Below are positions 36,221-48,440 of a stretch of DNA of 64,000 nt, piece by piece. The translations under genes and the position numbers were made by a program. Numbering within the stretch: position 1 is the stretch's first letter; every line of letters starts with the position of its first letter. The notes beneath the pieces were generated by a model, which worked only from the letters and a program-made list of their open reading frames with translations, was not told where the DNA came from and made no database searches. The stretch is from Hirudinaria manillensis (lineage: Eukaryota; Annelida; Clitellata; Hirudinida; Hirudinidae), in contig CM067526.1 in assembly GCA_034509925.1 (NCBI GenBank), positions 4,281,501 through 4,345,500 on the forward strand. The letters are read 5' to 3'.

Positions 36221-37120
36221 CGAGCAATACCAAGCAGTTCCGAACTAAATCTCATTCTCTCCAGTCAAGATTCCATAAGCATCCATATTGCTATTTATCA
36301 TTTATCGCGGAATGGATATTTACATAAATAGATAGAAACGGAAATATTACTTAATAGTGTCATTTACGGGCAATAACATACACCTGTTAATTGCCAAGTA
36401 AGGTAATGTGATCATTGAAGTAACATAGAGATCTCCGTTTGTTGTTTTTTTATGTAAGATTCCAGTTGCAAGGTTTCAAAGCATCGATGTTTGTCAGGAT
36501 TGGAACGTTTCGAGATATTGTCTCGATTTTTCTCGATCTTGACAGATTTATGTCTGGCCTTGATACCGATTTTAAGTACCCTGATCCCAGACAGGGCCGT
36601 AAAAAGTTATTAATAATTTTTATTTATTTTCTTAAATTTATATTTTTATGGTTCTTTGTATCCACTGGCGATTATGGGCGGTGAATGTTATGAGCGTTTC
36701 CATTTGAGGTCATTATCAGGATGTCTAATGGGCTAAATATATCTAAATATAATTGTAGTAATGGCGATGTTATTGATGGCAAGCCTATGGTAGTGCCTGC
36801 AAACAAATTTTATCACACCAAACAGAATGGATGCCAATGATAAAGTTACATGAGACTCATAGATATATGTATACTATCTAACTAAAAAACGAATCTTTAT
36901 TGCTATGAACTGCTACTTGGAATTCTTCAGAACTTTCGATTCTCTGAAATGCGCCTAAATTACTAATAATTGAATTAAGAAAAAATTTAATTCTCAACTT
37001 TTGAGTCTTCCCACCATGTTGTTGCGGATGATTCTGCTAGCGTTGATGTTGTCGTCGACGTTGATACGGTCATCCTTGCCATTAGAACAGAACTTGTTTG
37101 CATCTTTCATTCTTTGAGTT
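36221..37120. other. B-like upstream scrap and 3' flank of F
   Basis: It begins with a piece of the gene B 5' flank (GAGCAATACCAAGCAGTTCC, compare 13635), then continues with the C-type 3' flank shared with genes C and J. No gene seen. Confidence 0.5.
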
Positions 37121-39363
37121 TTATTTGTTTCTTGTTAATGACTTTTTCCGACTGAGTTGATAGTCCTCCTTTGTGATGGGTAGTAATCTCTTGTCATTCT
37201 TCGTTTTTTTTAGGTAGTCAACCATGTCCATCGTCGTCTGGACCGGTTTCACGAGCACCACAGGGTCTCCGGTCTTTGGTCTCCACACCAATGCCTTCAA
37301 AAGCTTATCCTTTTTAATTACTCATCAATGTTTCGAATATTTAGAATGTCAAAATTATCTCAGATAACTGAGAATATGAGGATGTTTCTAAGGAATGAAT
37401 TGCCTAATCACGGGAGAATGAAAAAGGAATGAAATAATTATTAATTAAGCCGAATTTTGAAATTTGTGCAGAGATCTTATGACTTAAGTAAAATCGATTT
37501 GAAATCTTTTAAATTAACAATATAATAATAATAATAATAATAATGAAATATTTTCGATGCCGAAAAAAATCCAAATATTTTCCTAAAATCAAAACAATTA
37601 GATAAGACTTTTGCATATCTCGTCAATCGGCTGTTTTCGTATTAAGTCTACGTAATTAATATCAGTCCAAATTACATTTTCAGTTCTCTATTTTTTTAAA
37701 TTGGGGACTATGAAAATTAGAGCATACCTGACTATTGTTCGCATTCGGAGATTTGAGAGCGTAGCACTTGATGGGAGGTGTCGAACTTATGGGCACTTCG
37801 CTCGGCAATACCTGCTCAAAGGGTTCTAATAGTTTAGCCCTCTGACCCAAAGGGTTCTTTGGATTAACTTCGATAGCCAACTCCATGGACCAAGTTATGG
37901 TCTTGATGACTTCGTAGGTGTCAGTGTTAACATCCTTTAGCATCAGGTAAGAGTAGAATTTCTGCTTTCTATGCACAAACACCAAGCATGGCCCGACATT
38001 GACCAATGCGGATGGGAACCAAGTTATCTTTTGGATAATCAATATTATCCAATCAACAATTTAACTTTGTTTTAATTTATGATCTTAAATTTGTCAGAGA
38101 AATTGACGTTTGCTTAAAACCATATGTTCAATAAAAATGTCATTAATGAGGATATCATTGGTTGTATATTTTGAATCGTCATATCGAAAATGGTTACGAA
38201 TGCGAGCCAATTGCTATAAATTACAGCTGAAGCCACGCAAAGTGATTTGTGAATGATCTCCATAAATCATTAATTAATGTCCTTAGAAATCATTAGAGAC
38301 AGGAAGCACAAAACTGCTAAATTTTCCTACTTCCCAGGTCAAAATGGCTGAATAAAGTCTACCTGAGGCAGAAGTTCAGAAAAAGTGTTCGTGAGCGCCG
38401 CTTTGAGAGAAATTGGTGTTGGGTTCAGAATTACACTCAATTCTCGAGCAAAAGTGCCATTGTGCCGAGAGTCTCATAATAACAAGGATTTGTATAAACG
38501 TACTTATTATATCAAATAAAAAAATAATAAAAGCTTTATTTTCTCAAGTTACACATCAGCTCATTCTAAGGCTCTCATAATCGTTGACTGCCGCATCTTT
38601 TGGCAGATCTCGTTGTCTCTCTTGAACCACACCAGACTTGCGACCATGGCCTCAGCTTCACCCGGCACTGTCTTGAACGTGATGTCGTAGCGCTTCTTGA
38701 AATTGTCCAACTAACCGTTCGCTTGCGTTTCTGAGCTGACATTTGCTAATCTTGACTCCAATACGCAATTCTCACATAAAATTTCGACATTCACTCTCAT
38801 TCCTATTTACACTCCCAGCCAACTTTGCCCATTCGAAAAAATCAAATTCCATGGAATGTTCAATCACCTGCCTTACAAATCGTTTTACAACGATTCATGG
38901 GAAAGTGTTAACCTGATCAAATCTTAAAAATACAAAGTAATGTCTTTTATTTATTTCCCCCGACTGGAAATATGTCCTTAAGTTCATGGATTAGATAAAC
39001 ATTGTTAGAACCATGGTGGCATAGTGGCGAGGGTTTGGGGTGGAATAGTAAATTTATTTTGTATCGAATTTTATCGAACAAAAGTGGCATAGCAGCGAGA
39101 CGTACTTGTATCTTTAGAAATTTAAAGCAATATGTGTAGATAGTTGCAACAGGGAGATATCGTTAACCATCATTAATCTCCATTACATCTAACATCATCG
39201 CTGAGTTAATGAACCTGAAAAGAGGCGTTTTAAACTCAAGATGACGACATGTTTCGCGCACGACAGTCGGTGTATTGTCCTGTGAGAACTGAAATTTTAT
39301 TATTTTTATATCCGAAGCCTTCAAGCTGGGAGACTGTTTGCTCTTGCTGGAAGTAATCCCCAT
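37121..39363 (-). pseudogene. FAM78-like gene F, exons 2 and 3 deleted
   Basis: Intact pieces are exon 1 (39215-39363, start MGITSSKSKQSPSLKASDI, ending TPLFR), exon 4 (37728-38027, with YSYLMLKDVNTDTYEVIKT and PNANNSQ) and exon 5 (37121-37294, ALVWRPKTGDPVVLV, ending TRNK before TAA). Near 38375 the last bases of exon 3 run straight into intron 1 sequence, so exon 2 and nearly all of exon 3 are gone. J shows the undeleted form. Splicing exon 1 to exon 4 would break the frame (phase 2 to phase 0). It is most likely a pseudogene, although the remaining exons carry no stop codons, so the loss is recent. Confidence 0.85.
38434..39109. mobile_element. Pogo-like element in intron 1 of gene F
   Basis: Left end CACTCAATTCTCGAGCAAAA after TA. 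The right end is near 39109, in the block around AGTGGCATAGCAGCGAGA. On the minus strand the centre keeps traces of a CENP-B/pogo transposase (KKRYDITFKT-like). It shares its position with the J and D elements. Confidence 0.75.
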
Positions 39364-40249
39364 GTTTAGCGACAATTCTATACATAAAACAATAGCTTCT
39401 GCTTTCGTCAAGAGTTTCGAAAATGATGTTTTGAGAAATGTCGTTTACGGGTTTCGTTCATGGCTTATTTGATTGGCTTGCCGTTGCTTGAGAAGATAAT
39501 TGCTGACCAAATTTAAACGCTTCAACTTGATTTCCATCCAGTAGAGTGAATGAAGTTACAATGAGTAAAGTCTTTCAAGAAATCTGAGAGCGATGTTTCG
39601 AAGGAATATTCGTACATGACATTCACTTGAGAAGGCTTCTTATCTCTCTTTATTGGAAGGGATCTATCCAGCATCCCGCATGCTGAGATGTGCATGTACC
39701 TGGGTTGGTAAATCCATGAATTTGACCAGAATTAATGTCTTCGACATTCAGTCAATTCCTTATCTCAAATCAGCGTCCTTCTTACCATGGATCAAATTAA
39801 CTCGCTTCTTTGTTCATTTTTTTATGGACATTTTGACATATTTTTTGTTCAAAAAGGCTTGGTCGGATTGAACGACAGTTGAGTCCCTGAATGACATAAG
39901 CATGATGATAACCAATCTAGAAAAGGTATATTGACCGATCGAGTGCTTCTTGCGATCTGATAGACTTGCCATAGACTAACGCTTCAGATGTTGTTTTTGA
40001 GATGAATATTCTTTCGAGCAGAGCATGATGAATGTCAAAATATTTCGACTAAAGAATTTCGGATTGAATGTTATCATTGTTGATCTTCTTACGTCGTAAA
40101 CACTTCAAAGACGTATCATAGTGAAAATCAAATAATATGATAATTGTAACTTAAATGAATAAATTGTGTTAGTTTTGTTGGTTATTTATCAGATATTTAT
40201 AACTTCCTTAAGTAAGAAGCATTATTTCCACTTTTTTCGACTTTTTAGT
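39364..40249. other. 5' flank of F
   Basis: Conserved with C, D and J, but with an internal gap near 39570-39610. No gene seen. Confidence 0.4.
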
Positions 40250-40285
40250 TAAAATGTCATCGCAGCTGTGCTTACGTTTAAAGTG
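40250..40285 (-). promoter_or_regulatory. Conserved upstream motif, gene F
   Basis: In gene sense: AACGTAAGCACAGCTGCGAT then GACATTTTAAC, with the TGACGT core changed to TGACAT. It is about 0.9 kb before the exon 1 start codon. Confidence 0.4.
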
Positions 40286-41751
40286 CACTGTTATAACTAT
40301 GATTTCATGTAATTAGTTGTTTTACAATTAAGGCTAGATGATTAATTTAATTTATTACTAAGTTTAATACTCGGACTCTTTTGACTTCAAGTTCATCCAA
40401 GTAACGATATTATGGCAGGCAAAGCCATAAATAGGATGGATTGAGATTAAAAAAAAAGTTTTCTGCAGTCTACAGGACCACACAATTGGATCACAACTTC
40501 AAAAAGCCAATGACTTTGTTGTGACAAATTGGCTTGAGTTTGCCTTCACAGGTTTCATATCAAATGTTCCATCAGATTCTTTTGGTATCTACCGCTATAT
40601 AAATAGAGCTCTTCAGGCAGAACATTTTAATATCTCCATCATTTGTATATGTTTTGAACAAGATATTTATGAACGAATACTAAAGACATTTTAAAATGTT
40701 CGAACGAGTTTTAAATTGATTTGTTAAAAATCACGTTTGATCGTAAGTAAGCGAAGAAAGTCGTCTATGTTCACCAAAACAAGGATATAAATATACATTT
40801 ATCTACATATATACAAAACAAAAATCAAACATATAATTGCTAATAGCAAAATCTGATTAATGTAAGATCGTTCTCAACTTTTCAACAATTTTCTGATAAA
40901 TCTAATTTTAAATTGTAACTTTAATTTTATAACCTAATACGTTTAACTTTATGTCAAACAGCTTTGCGTTGCGGTATTTTGAAACAAACTTGTTGTTCAA
41001 ATTATTCGATGTTTTTAAGAAAAAATGAAATTAAAATATTTTATACAATTAAAAACATGGCAAATATAGTAAAAATGAAACAATTTTTAAAATGGGGCTC
41101 AGAAGATAAAGTAATTGTAAAGAGTGAAAATAGAATTTGAAGGACATTTAAATGTTTCTAAAACGTGCATGAAAGTGCTAATTATGTGTATCACTGTTTT
41201 TGCGAGGTCTCATATACCGGCGAACTGATTCCTTCTTTTCACCAATTGAGTCATCTAATTAGGGCGATCGATTTGAAAGGAAGAACCAAACAATCAATCA
41301 TGCTGATAATGCGTAGCATCCCGAGATCTATTCCGAGCAAAACAGAGATATGAATTTCCAAATAATTGAAATACGTTTGGCGAGTGACTTACAGGTGACA
41401 AATTCATACGAAATCGACTGACATTCAATGAAATGAATTTTAAAAAAACCAGGAAATATAAAAAGAAACCTGATCATCATCTTCTCGTACGGCGTTCTCA
41501 TAAGAAGACAAAATGGCGGGAAGCATTCGGAATTCTTCTAAACTCTGATTATCTGTGAAAATGCAAATTTTAATTCCTAGCTTTTGGGCCTTCAAGTTTC
41601 ACATCTTGGAGTAGCTTTGTTAATTTGATCCCGTGGTTGCTTCTGTCGACGCTGATGATTTCGTCGATATTGTTGAGGGTATTAGGAGTCACCATTGATC
41701 TTTTCTCGTTCATAGCATTTCTTTCTACCTCACATCTAGTTTCATAATCGT
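40286..41751. other. End of C-type unit and 3' flank of gene G
   Basis: From about 40740 it parallels 545-1501 (ATCGTAAGTAAG, GTTCACCAAAACAAGGAT). The minus frame at 41570-41755, just after the gene G stop, is open in both A and G. No independent gene supported. Confidence 0.5.
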
Positions 41752-44358
41752 TCAAATCCGGCCATTTATGAAGTTGGACTTATTGATTCGGGTCAATGTT
41801 TCCACGTAGCCGCTTGTATCAACTAGATATTTATCCATGTCCATCGTTGTCTGGGTCGGTTTTACAATCAGCTTGGGCATACTGCTATAGGGTCTCCACA
41901 CACATGCCTTTAAAAAGGTTGTAATATGACCCTATCTTTTTTTAAAACTTTATTTCATATATTCAGAATAGAGACTTGTGCGGGCCGGAATTTTTTGTCC
42001 ATGATCGCCCAGGCCCGTTCCAAGCTTTATCATGCCTGTCCTTGCCAGCTCGCTGAATGGGAAGGTCAGGCACGAGCCGGCCCGACAAGCCACCTTCCAT
42101 TTAAAAATACGGCCAGCACATGTCCGCTCGAATTGTGCATGCATCGTAAACAAGATCTTAATAATAACGCTATGCTATATAATTCAGATATGCTAAATCA
42201 TGTTTAAAAGAACTATGAAATTTTATTATTATAATGCAAAATTAACAAAGCATTCATTATTTCTGAAGTTAAATTGGCTCTCCCTTCGCTATAAACGTAT
42301 CCGGCAATGCTTAAATTTCTCTCGCTATCCCAGTTTGTTTCCGGTATTTCAAAAAATTTGTTTAAAAGTTGAAATGTTTAAAAGAACTACGAAACTTTAT
42401 TATTATAATGCAATAATAACACTGCATCTATTATTTCTGGAGTTAAATTGGCTCTCCATTCGCTATAAAAGTAACCAGCATTGCCGAAATTCGCTAGCAC
42501 AGTTTGTTGCCGGTATTGAAACAATTTCTTCGCCAGCCGAGAGAGCGATGGCACGAATGCCAATAAAAATTTAGCATACCTGACAACTGTTCGCATTCGG
42601 AGGCTTGAAAACGTAGCACTGGAGTGGAGGGATTAGATGCTCAGGCACAACCATCGGACATTCCTGGTTAGATGGTCCTAATACTGTACATCTCTTACCT
42701 ACGGGATTCTGTGGAATAACGTCGATAGCGATTTCAAAGTTCCAAGTTAGAGTCTTGACGATTTGGTATGTGCTAATGTTGACGTCCATTAAGACCAGGT
42801 ACGTGTAGAATTTTTGCTTGCTGTAAATAAACTCCAGAGATGGTTCTTTCTTCGCTGAATGCTCTATGTACCAAGGACACTGTTGATATCATAGATGAAT
42901 TTATTCTAAGATACATTCGTTCTTTTAGTTTAGGACTAACAATCCGCAGAAATTTTTCCGAAATGGAATGTTGAAATGAATATGTAATGTGTGCCTTATA
43001 TAATTTTGTCATCTTTCATAGATGGGACAGTGGCAATCAGGTGCGACTTCATTCATCGACGAGTACATTAAAAGTACGTGTTTAATAATAAAATATCATC
43101 ATCAGGACATCAGGGTGCACTTTTTTTGAGGCGACATCTCGAGAATCACGACAAAGATATTTGCACACATTCAAACTTATATATATATATATTAAATTAT
43201 AACTTAAAAATTACAAACATCGTTAATTAAATTTCTTAACATTCCATGGCGAATCATTTAAATTATTGAACAATATTCTGGGTAATAAGGTCAAATTGAA
43301 AGGGTTTAAATAAATGGGTAAATTGGTAATACCCCAGGAAAGAAGTAGTCATTCATGATTACAGACATCAAGGTAACGCCGTTCTTCGGACCCCGCAGAT
43401 GTTTGACCTCATTCGTCGTCCCGTACCAAGGGTACTGCTTGCCATCTGCATCGCTCACCATTTTGTATTTTCCAGTTACAATCTCTGGAAATTCCCAGCT
43501 CACTCTTTAATGGAATTAAGTGATTGTTGAGTGATTAAAGATTTAAATTAAACTTGAAGTTATATCATTTTAAGCATTTAAAGGTTAAGGCATTGACATT
43601 GACATAATCTATTTATTTTGTCATCAAACTTAAGAATTTTACAGATATAATTATTGTATCAGTATATTACTAAACTAAGAATACTTACAATCCATCGCTT
43701 CCAAAGTTGCAAATGTTCTTCAAATCTGTACAAACTTGGATCCATCCAATTTTCACGTTCATTCCATTTGCCAAGGGAGGGATTTCAAGGACCGCGGCAG
43801 CTCTGTTTTGAACAATTTTAATTTGGGCTTGAAATCATTACAACTTATATTTGTGTAATGAAAATGTGGCTAAATTGACAGTTAAAATTAAAAAAAATCT
43901 TTTTAACCTAATGAATGTGTTTCACTTTTGTTATAGATACTATGGATCCATGCAAAAAAATTTTTTTGACTGCTTGGGTACACGTAGCGATACATTAATA
44001 CGATATGAATATAATGCGATTAATAACCTCTTATGATATAAGGACATTCACAATTATTATTCGTTAATTTTACTTGGTTAGAAATTTGTGTTTGGTTCAT
44101 GAGTTGGGAATTGCTTTGGATATCAATAAAAGCAACATATGTAAATAATAGTAACGGAAGATGGTGCACCACCATTAAATACATCATCATGACAGACAGA
44201 ACCGACGCCACTTCTTAAATAATGAACCTGAAATGTGGAGTGAAATATTGGAGTCCATCGGGATCCTCTCTGATGATGGTAGCTCCTTTATCGAATGCGA
44301 AATTAAGTTTAAGTACCTTTATGTCCGAAGCACTCAAGAATGGAAGCGACGAAGCCAT
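41752..44358 (-). CDS. FAM78-like protein, gene G (5 exons, 290 aa)
   Basis: Exons on the minus strand: 44228-44358, 43689-43802, 43333-43504, 42580-42879, 41752-41907. Frame and splice sites are intact. Exon 1 starts MASSLPFLSASDIKVL and ends TPHFR. Later blocks are EIPPLANGMNVKIGWIQVC, SWEFPEIVTGKYKMV, YPWYG, YTYLVLMDVNISTYQIVKT, NPVGKR, PNANSCQ and VWRPYSSMPKLIV, with tail TTMDMDKYLVDTSGY and a TGA stop. It is the sister of gene A, in a block duplicated together with its flanks, but it lacks the LTR element in intron 4. Function unknown. No glycine at position 2. Confidence 0.85.
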
Positions 44359-45470
44359 GTTTTTGGAGGACACGGCTTCGATTACCTATTGACTTGGAGT
44401 GATTCCAGACGACCCAAACAGTTTTTTGTTCCGTTACCAATCCTTGGAGTTGAATCTGCCACCGTGATATTTCTAGTGCTACTTTCTGAGTAACGCGACA
44501 CATGGATGGAGATGTTGGAAAACCCATCAAGCTTAGATTTTTATAAAGCTTTTGACAGTGACTGGACACACAAACACTGATAGCAGTGATCTCTTGCTAG
44601 ATCTTGAGAATTCTTGATGGAAATATGTGTCTTTACTATAGAGGATAATCTCCACGAATAATCGATTCTGGCTCTAACAAATGCTTGGTGAATGTTTCGA
44701 GATGTTCGAAGAGCAAATCGGATTTGTCAGCGTCGTTTTGGTTGGTTTCTTCATGGCGCAACGATGGAAGATAAGCTACTTGAAGGGACATCCCCCGAGA
44801 GAATTGCGACTCCTCGACTTTATTACCATACAGCTGGATTGATTGAAGTTGAATTAGCAAAGTTAAGAAAGTTTTTGTCCGCTTCTAAAGCCTGCTCTCT
44901 AGGCCATATAAGCATTATGAGGTCTTTCAATTAATCTACAGTTGATGATTTGTCGAAATCTTTAAAACAATCCAAGTGAGTGACATTAACATGAGAAGGC
45001 TTCTTAACTATGTTGGAAGGGTCCAGGCAGCGCCCGCATGCCGAGAATCACCAGTAACTGGTTTGATAAGAAATTGAGGAATGTGATGAACATTGATATC
45101 CTCTTTGTTCGGACATCTTGTTAATTGCCATAAGCATTCTTTTTAGCATGAATGAAATTGATCCGTCTGGTTGTTAGTCCTTATCATGAATGAATTTTTG
45201 ATAGGTTATTTGTTAAAAAAGGCATGGCCTGACGGAACGACAGTCGTGCACAGAAATGATATTACTCATGTCATATTCCAGAAAATCATAGGCATTATCG
45301 TTAAAATCTTGAAAAGGCATTAAAGCATATCGTAACGAATTTTAATTGAAATTAAATTATTTGAAAATCAAGATATAAAATCATAAATTGCGTAATTATT
45401 GACTAATTAAACAGGTATTTATAAGTGTATCAAACAAGATTGATTATTTCTTCCTTTTCAACATTTTGGT
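44359..45470. other. 5' flank of gene G
   Basis: Counterpart of the gene A 5' flank, with small gaps. No gene called. Confidence 0.4.
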
Positions 45471-45512
45471 TACAACGTCATCGCAGCTATGCTTACGTCT
45501 ACAAAAAGTATA
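45471..45512 (-). promoter_or_regulatory. Conserved upstream motif, gene G
   Basis: In gene sense: TAGACGTAAGCATAGCTGCG then ATGACGTTGTAAC, preceded by TATACTTTTTG. It is about 1.1 kb before the start codon. Confidence 0.45.
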
Positions 45513-45933
45513 TGGATTTATTATTGAACTATTAATCATATTCACATTGTAATTGTCATTTTAGATCGGTAATGTAATAATATTTATCATTTCCAAACAA
45601 AATTAGGGGCACAAAATTTGATGACAAGTATGCCAAAGATCCCCCTAGTTATTGAATTTTGTCTCTTGACTCTCCGACATTCGGGAAGATCCATACATAA
45701 GGTACAAGAGTATCCGATAATACCTAGACGTAACAGTAACAGATCTTACAATATCTCTAAATTTTGGTGCTCTTTTGTTGTGAACTATTAGTGCAACTTG
45801 TAAAAGGGCATAACTAATATTGCCTCAACAGGTTTAAATTTATTAAATCATGTGATTGATTGATTGATTGTCTTTTTCAAAGACAGTTATACTTGAAAAT
45901 AATGCTTTACACAATCTTCAGTTTCTTAGGTAT
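45513..45933. repeat. Upstream segment shared with E and A
   Basis: Direct relative of 33420-34080 with deletions. It contains the empty ATAT site corresponding to the insertion at 24479. No gene seen. Confidence 0.55.
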
Positions 45934-46219
45934 TGTTGGATCCCTGGATCCAGATAATTGAGGAATGACTGAAATTATGTTGCTGATTAATTAATTTGGT
46001 GGTTAATTAAATTTAGTGGCAGTGTGGTTTGAGGATTGATTGATTGGTACTATTCAGACTCTTTGGTTATGGGCCTCGACAAATGGATTTATCTCGGAAG
46101 GGGGGCGGGAGTTGGAGAAGCGGCAGATTTCAAGACTTAGACATTCGAGCATTGTACATCTTCCAAGCCATCTGACAACTGACCTTCTATAATTAGTTTG
46201 AGGACCCCGGGTTATTACA
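45934..46219 (+). mobile_element. Solo LTR with clustered A-to-G changes
   Basis: It starts TGTTGGATCCCTGGATCC and ends GGGTTATTACA, with GTAT on both sides as target duplication. Against its relatives the first two thirds carry about 22 A-to-G changes, one T-to-C, a 1-bp loss and almost nothing else. Examples are GCAGTGTGGTTT for GCAATATAATTT and GATTGATTGATT for GAATTAATTAATT. The rest is normal apart from a loss of about 11 bp near 46180. The affected part includes the LTR hairpin. Confidence 0.9.
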
Positions 46220-46320
46220 GTATTAATGTATTATACATTTTGTAATTTACATATAATAAACTTATATAAGATAATATATTATATATTTTGCAATTGATTT
46301 TACACTTATTATGCTTGGAA

Positions 46321-47100
46321 TGTAGAATGGAGACGCTTTGAAGAGCAGTCGTTTCGAAGATCTGTCATTGGAGATGGGAAGGGGTACAGCGTCGGAGCAA
46401 GAGAGCCAAGAGATTCTTCGCCGTAGAGGTGGGAGTAAGGGGACTCATCGGGAAGTCTACCTACACATTCCTGAGAGAAATCGGCCTAACCAGCAGAGCT
46501 AGGTCGAAATCCATGGTGAAGATGTCCAGGGCTGCTGAAGCGGCGTCGCAATGGATATGGACAAAGAGGGACGCCAGGTAGTCTCCCAGAGCGGACCGGG
46601 ATCATTCCATCGACCAGCGCGCAAAACTACCTCTCGACTCGGCCCGCAACTCGATGCTCGAGTACAAAGGCAGCTGAAGGCTTTTATGGGCAACGGCTGA
46701 GTCGAAAGGTCACGTGGCTATACCAGTGGCCAAAACCATCCAATCTAAAGCTCAACCAATTGGAAGTCTCCAGGCTTATCCCCCGCCCCGAAAAGTTTCA
46801 TATTTAAGCTGCGTACCTGCGCTCCGCCAGCAGTTCGATTTCGGTTTCGGGTGCGAGAGTTGTAGTGAGCAAAGGTTGCGTGGTATGGCGATAGTCTCCT
46901 TTGCGTGTTGTATGAAGAAGAAGGAGAGAGGGAGAAGGCAGGTGGCTTGCAGAAGACTTGACGGGCAAGAACACCCGCCTGATCAGAGGGTGTGGCCCGG
47001 CCCCGGAGAATGTTAGAGGTATAAAGGGCCGAAACGTTTGCAGATGGGGTAACTTCTCTGAATATACTTGTCGGCGTTCGTCCAGAGTATTAATTTTTTA
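46321..47100 (+). pseudogene. RLE-type LINE, C-terminus and 3' UTR
   Basis: From about 46422 the frame reads VEVGVRGLIGKSTYTFLREI, then GLTSRARSKSM and AAEAASQWIWTKRDAR before TAG at about 46600. This is the standard end of an R2/NeSL-like ORF. A GC-rich 3' UTR follows to about 47100. The 5' part is missing. Base composition is much less AT-rich than the surroundings, which fits a recent insertion. Confidence 0.75.
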
Positions 47101-47150
47101 TACATAACAAAAATTAAACAATTAATTGCTATTAGGAAATTCTGATTTAA

Positions 47151-47566
47151 TCCTTGGATGCCCCAGGGGTGGGGTGGGTACAATTGTACCCCAATGTTTG
47201 TTTTTTTGAGATCCTGGAATCCGTTTTTAAAATCTTGTCATGAATTTTTATGATAATTATCTCCAGCTATGTTCTGTTACAATGTCATGTAAATAATTTT
47301 TGGCAAAAGTAAAACGCATCTTTTTTTTACGAACGTTCAAAAGACATGGGGAACATTTTTTGGGCACTAAAGTTACGGACACGCATGCGAAACAAACAGA
47401 TTTAATTAAAATTATATTATCATATTCCCCGAACATGTGCCAATTGACTGGCAAAATATTTTTATTAACAAACTTTCGGTTGACGCTCGGTAACATCAAA
47501 TGTGTTGGGGTACACTTTTACCCCCTCCCCTTGGCTGAAAGTTTTTTTACCTTGGGCATCCAAGGG
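47151..47566. mobile_element. piggyBac-like MITE
   Basis: TTAA lies at both sides (47147-47150 and 47567-47570). The ends are inverted: CCTTGGATGCCC on the left and GGGCATCCAAGGG on the right, each next to a TACCCC/GGGGTA block. The empty site is at 40856-40866 and 668-678 (TCTGATTAATGTAAG). Short and without a recognisable transposase. Confidence 0.85.
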
Positions 47567-47608
47567 TTAATGTAAGATGGTTCTCGACTTTTCAACAATT
47601 TTCCGATG

Positions 47609-48440
47609 CAGTCCAATCTCGTTACTATATCACCAGTCGGGACTGAGCAAAAGAGGCATAGTACCAACAGTGGCATAGTAACGAGGGTTTGTAAAAACGG
47701 GTTTATTTTTATCAAATTAAAACCTCTTTATTTTCTCAAGTTACCCATCAAGCTTTCAAAATCGTTGACTGCCGCATCTTTCGGTAGATCTCGTTATCTA
47801 GCCGATCGCACGCTTGCATCACACTAGACTTTCGATTCCACCGCTCCAGCTTCGCCCTGCATTGTCTTGAACATGATGCGGGGGCGCTTCTTTAAATTGT
47901 CTAGGCAACCGTTGCTCGCCTTGAGTTCCAGGATGTGTATCTGCTCGGCCAGTTTTATCGCCGTCTCCTTGATCAGATTGCCACTGACAGGCAGATTCTG
48001 TCCTTTTGCTTGCTTCAGCCTCATGAGCGTTCCCTCATCGAGCCTCGTAAGTACACCTGTCAGCTTCAAGCGTTTCGATGGAACTCCAGCTTTTATTGCC
48101 GCCTCGATTGTATTTTTTTTTTACTGGGAATGCTTTTCACGGTGGTTCTCTTAACTTCGACGCCCCATTTCTTGCTAATCTTCCTGGTCAGCTTGGAATG
48201 ATTCGGTTCTTTCTTCACGACACCGATGATCTCCTTCTCCTTCAGTATAAAACCTGTTTGATTTAGTTTCTGACATTTGATATTCTTCACTCCAATACGC
48301 AATTCTCACATAAATTCTCGACATTCCCTTTCATTCCTATTTATACTCCCAGTCAAAATTTTGTAATGAATGTCGGGACCGAGCAAAAGTGGCATAATAG
48401 CGAGAGTTTCATAGTAAATGGTTGGCATAGTAGCGAGATT
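47609..48440 (-). mobile_element. Pogo-like DNA transposon, partial
   Basis: The left end is CAGTCCAATCTCGTTACTAT; the opposite end is cut by the LTR at 48441. The interior encodes the N-terminal DNA-binding part of a pogo-type transposase on the minus strand. The DDE catalytic region is absent. Confidence 0.75.
47824..48302 (-). pseudogene. Pogo/Tigger transposase N-terminus
   Basis: Two open pieces in different frames. The first has LKEKEIIGVVKKEPNHSKLT, an HTH_psq-like helix-turn-helix. The second has a CENP-B-type helix-turn-helix: QAKGQNLPVSGNLIKETAIK, then LKASNGCLDNLKKR. A frameshift separates them and no catalytic DDE domain follows. In the active family these domains bind the terminal repeats. 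Confidence 0.75.

Noticed and set aside
46714..47016. 100-codon plus-strand frame after the LINE stop
   Set aside because: It lies in the GC-rich 3' UTR of the LINE and follows the normal end of its ORF.
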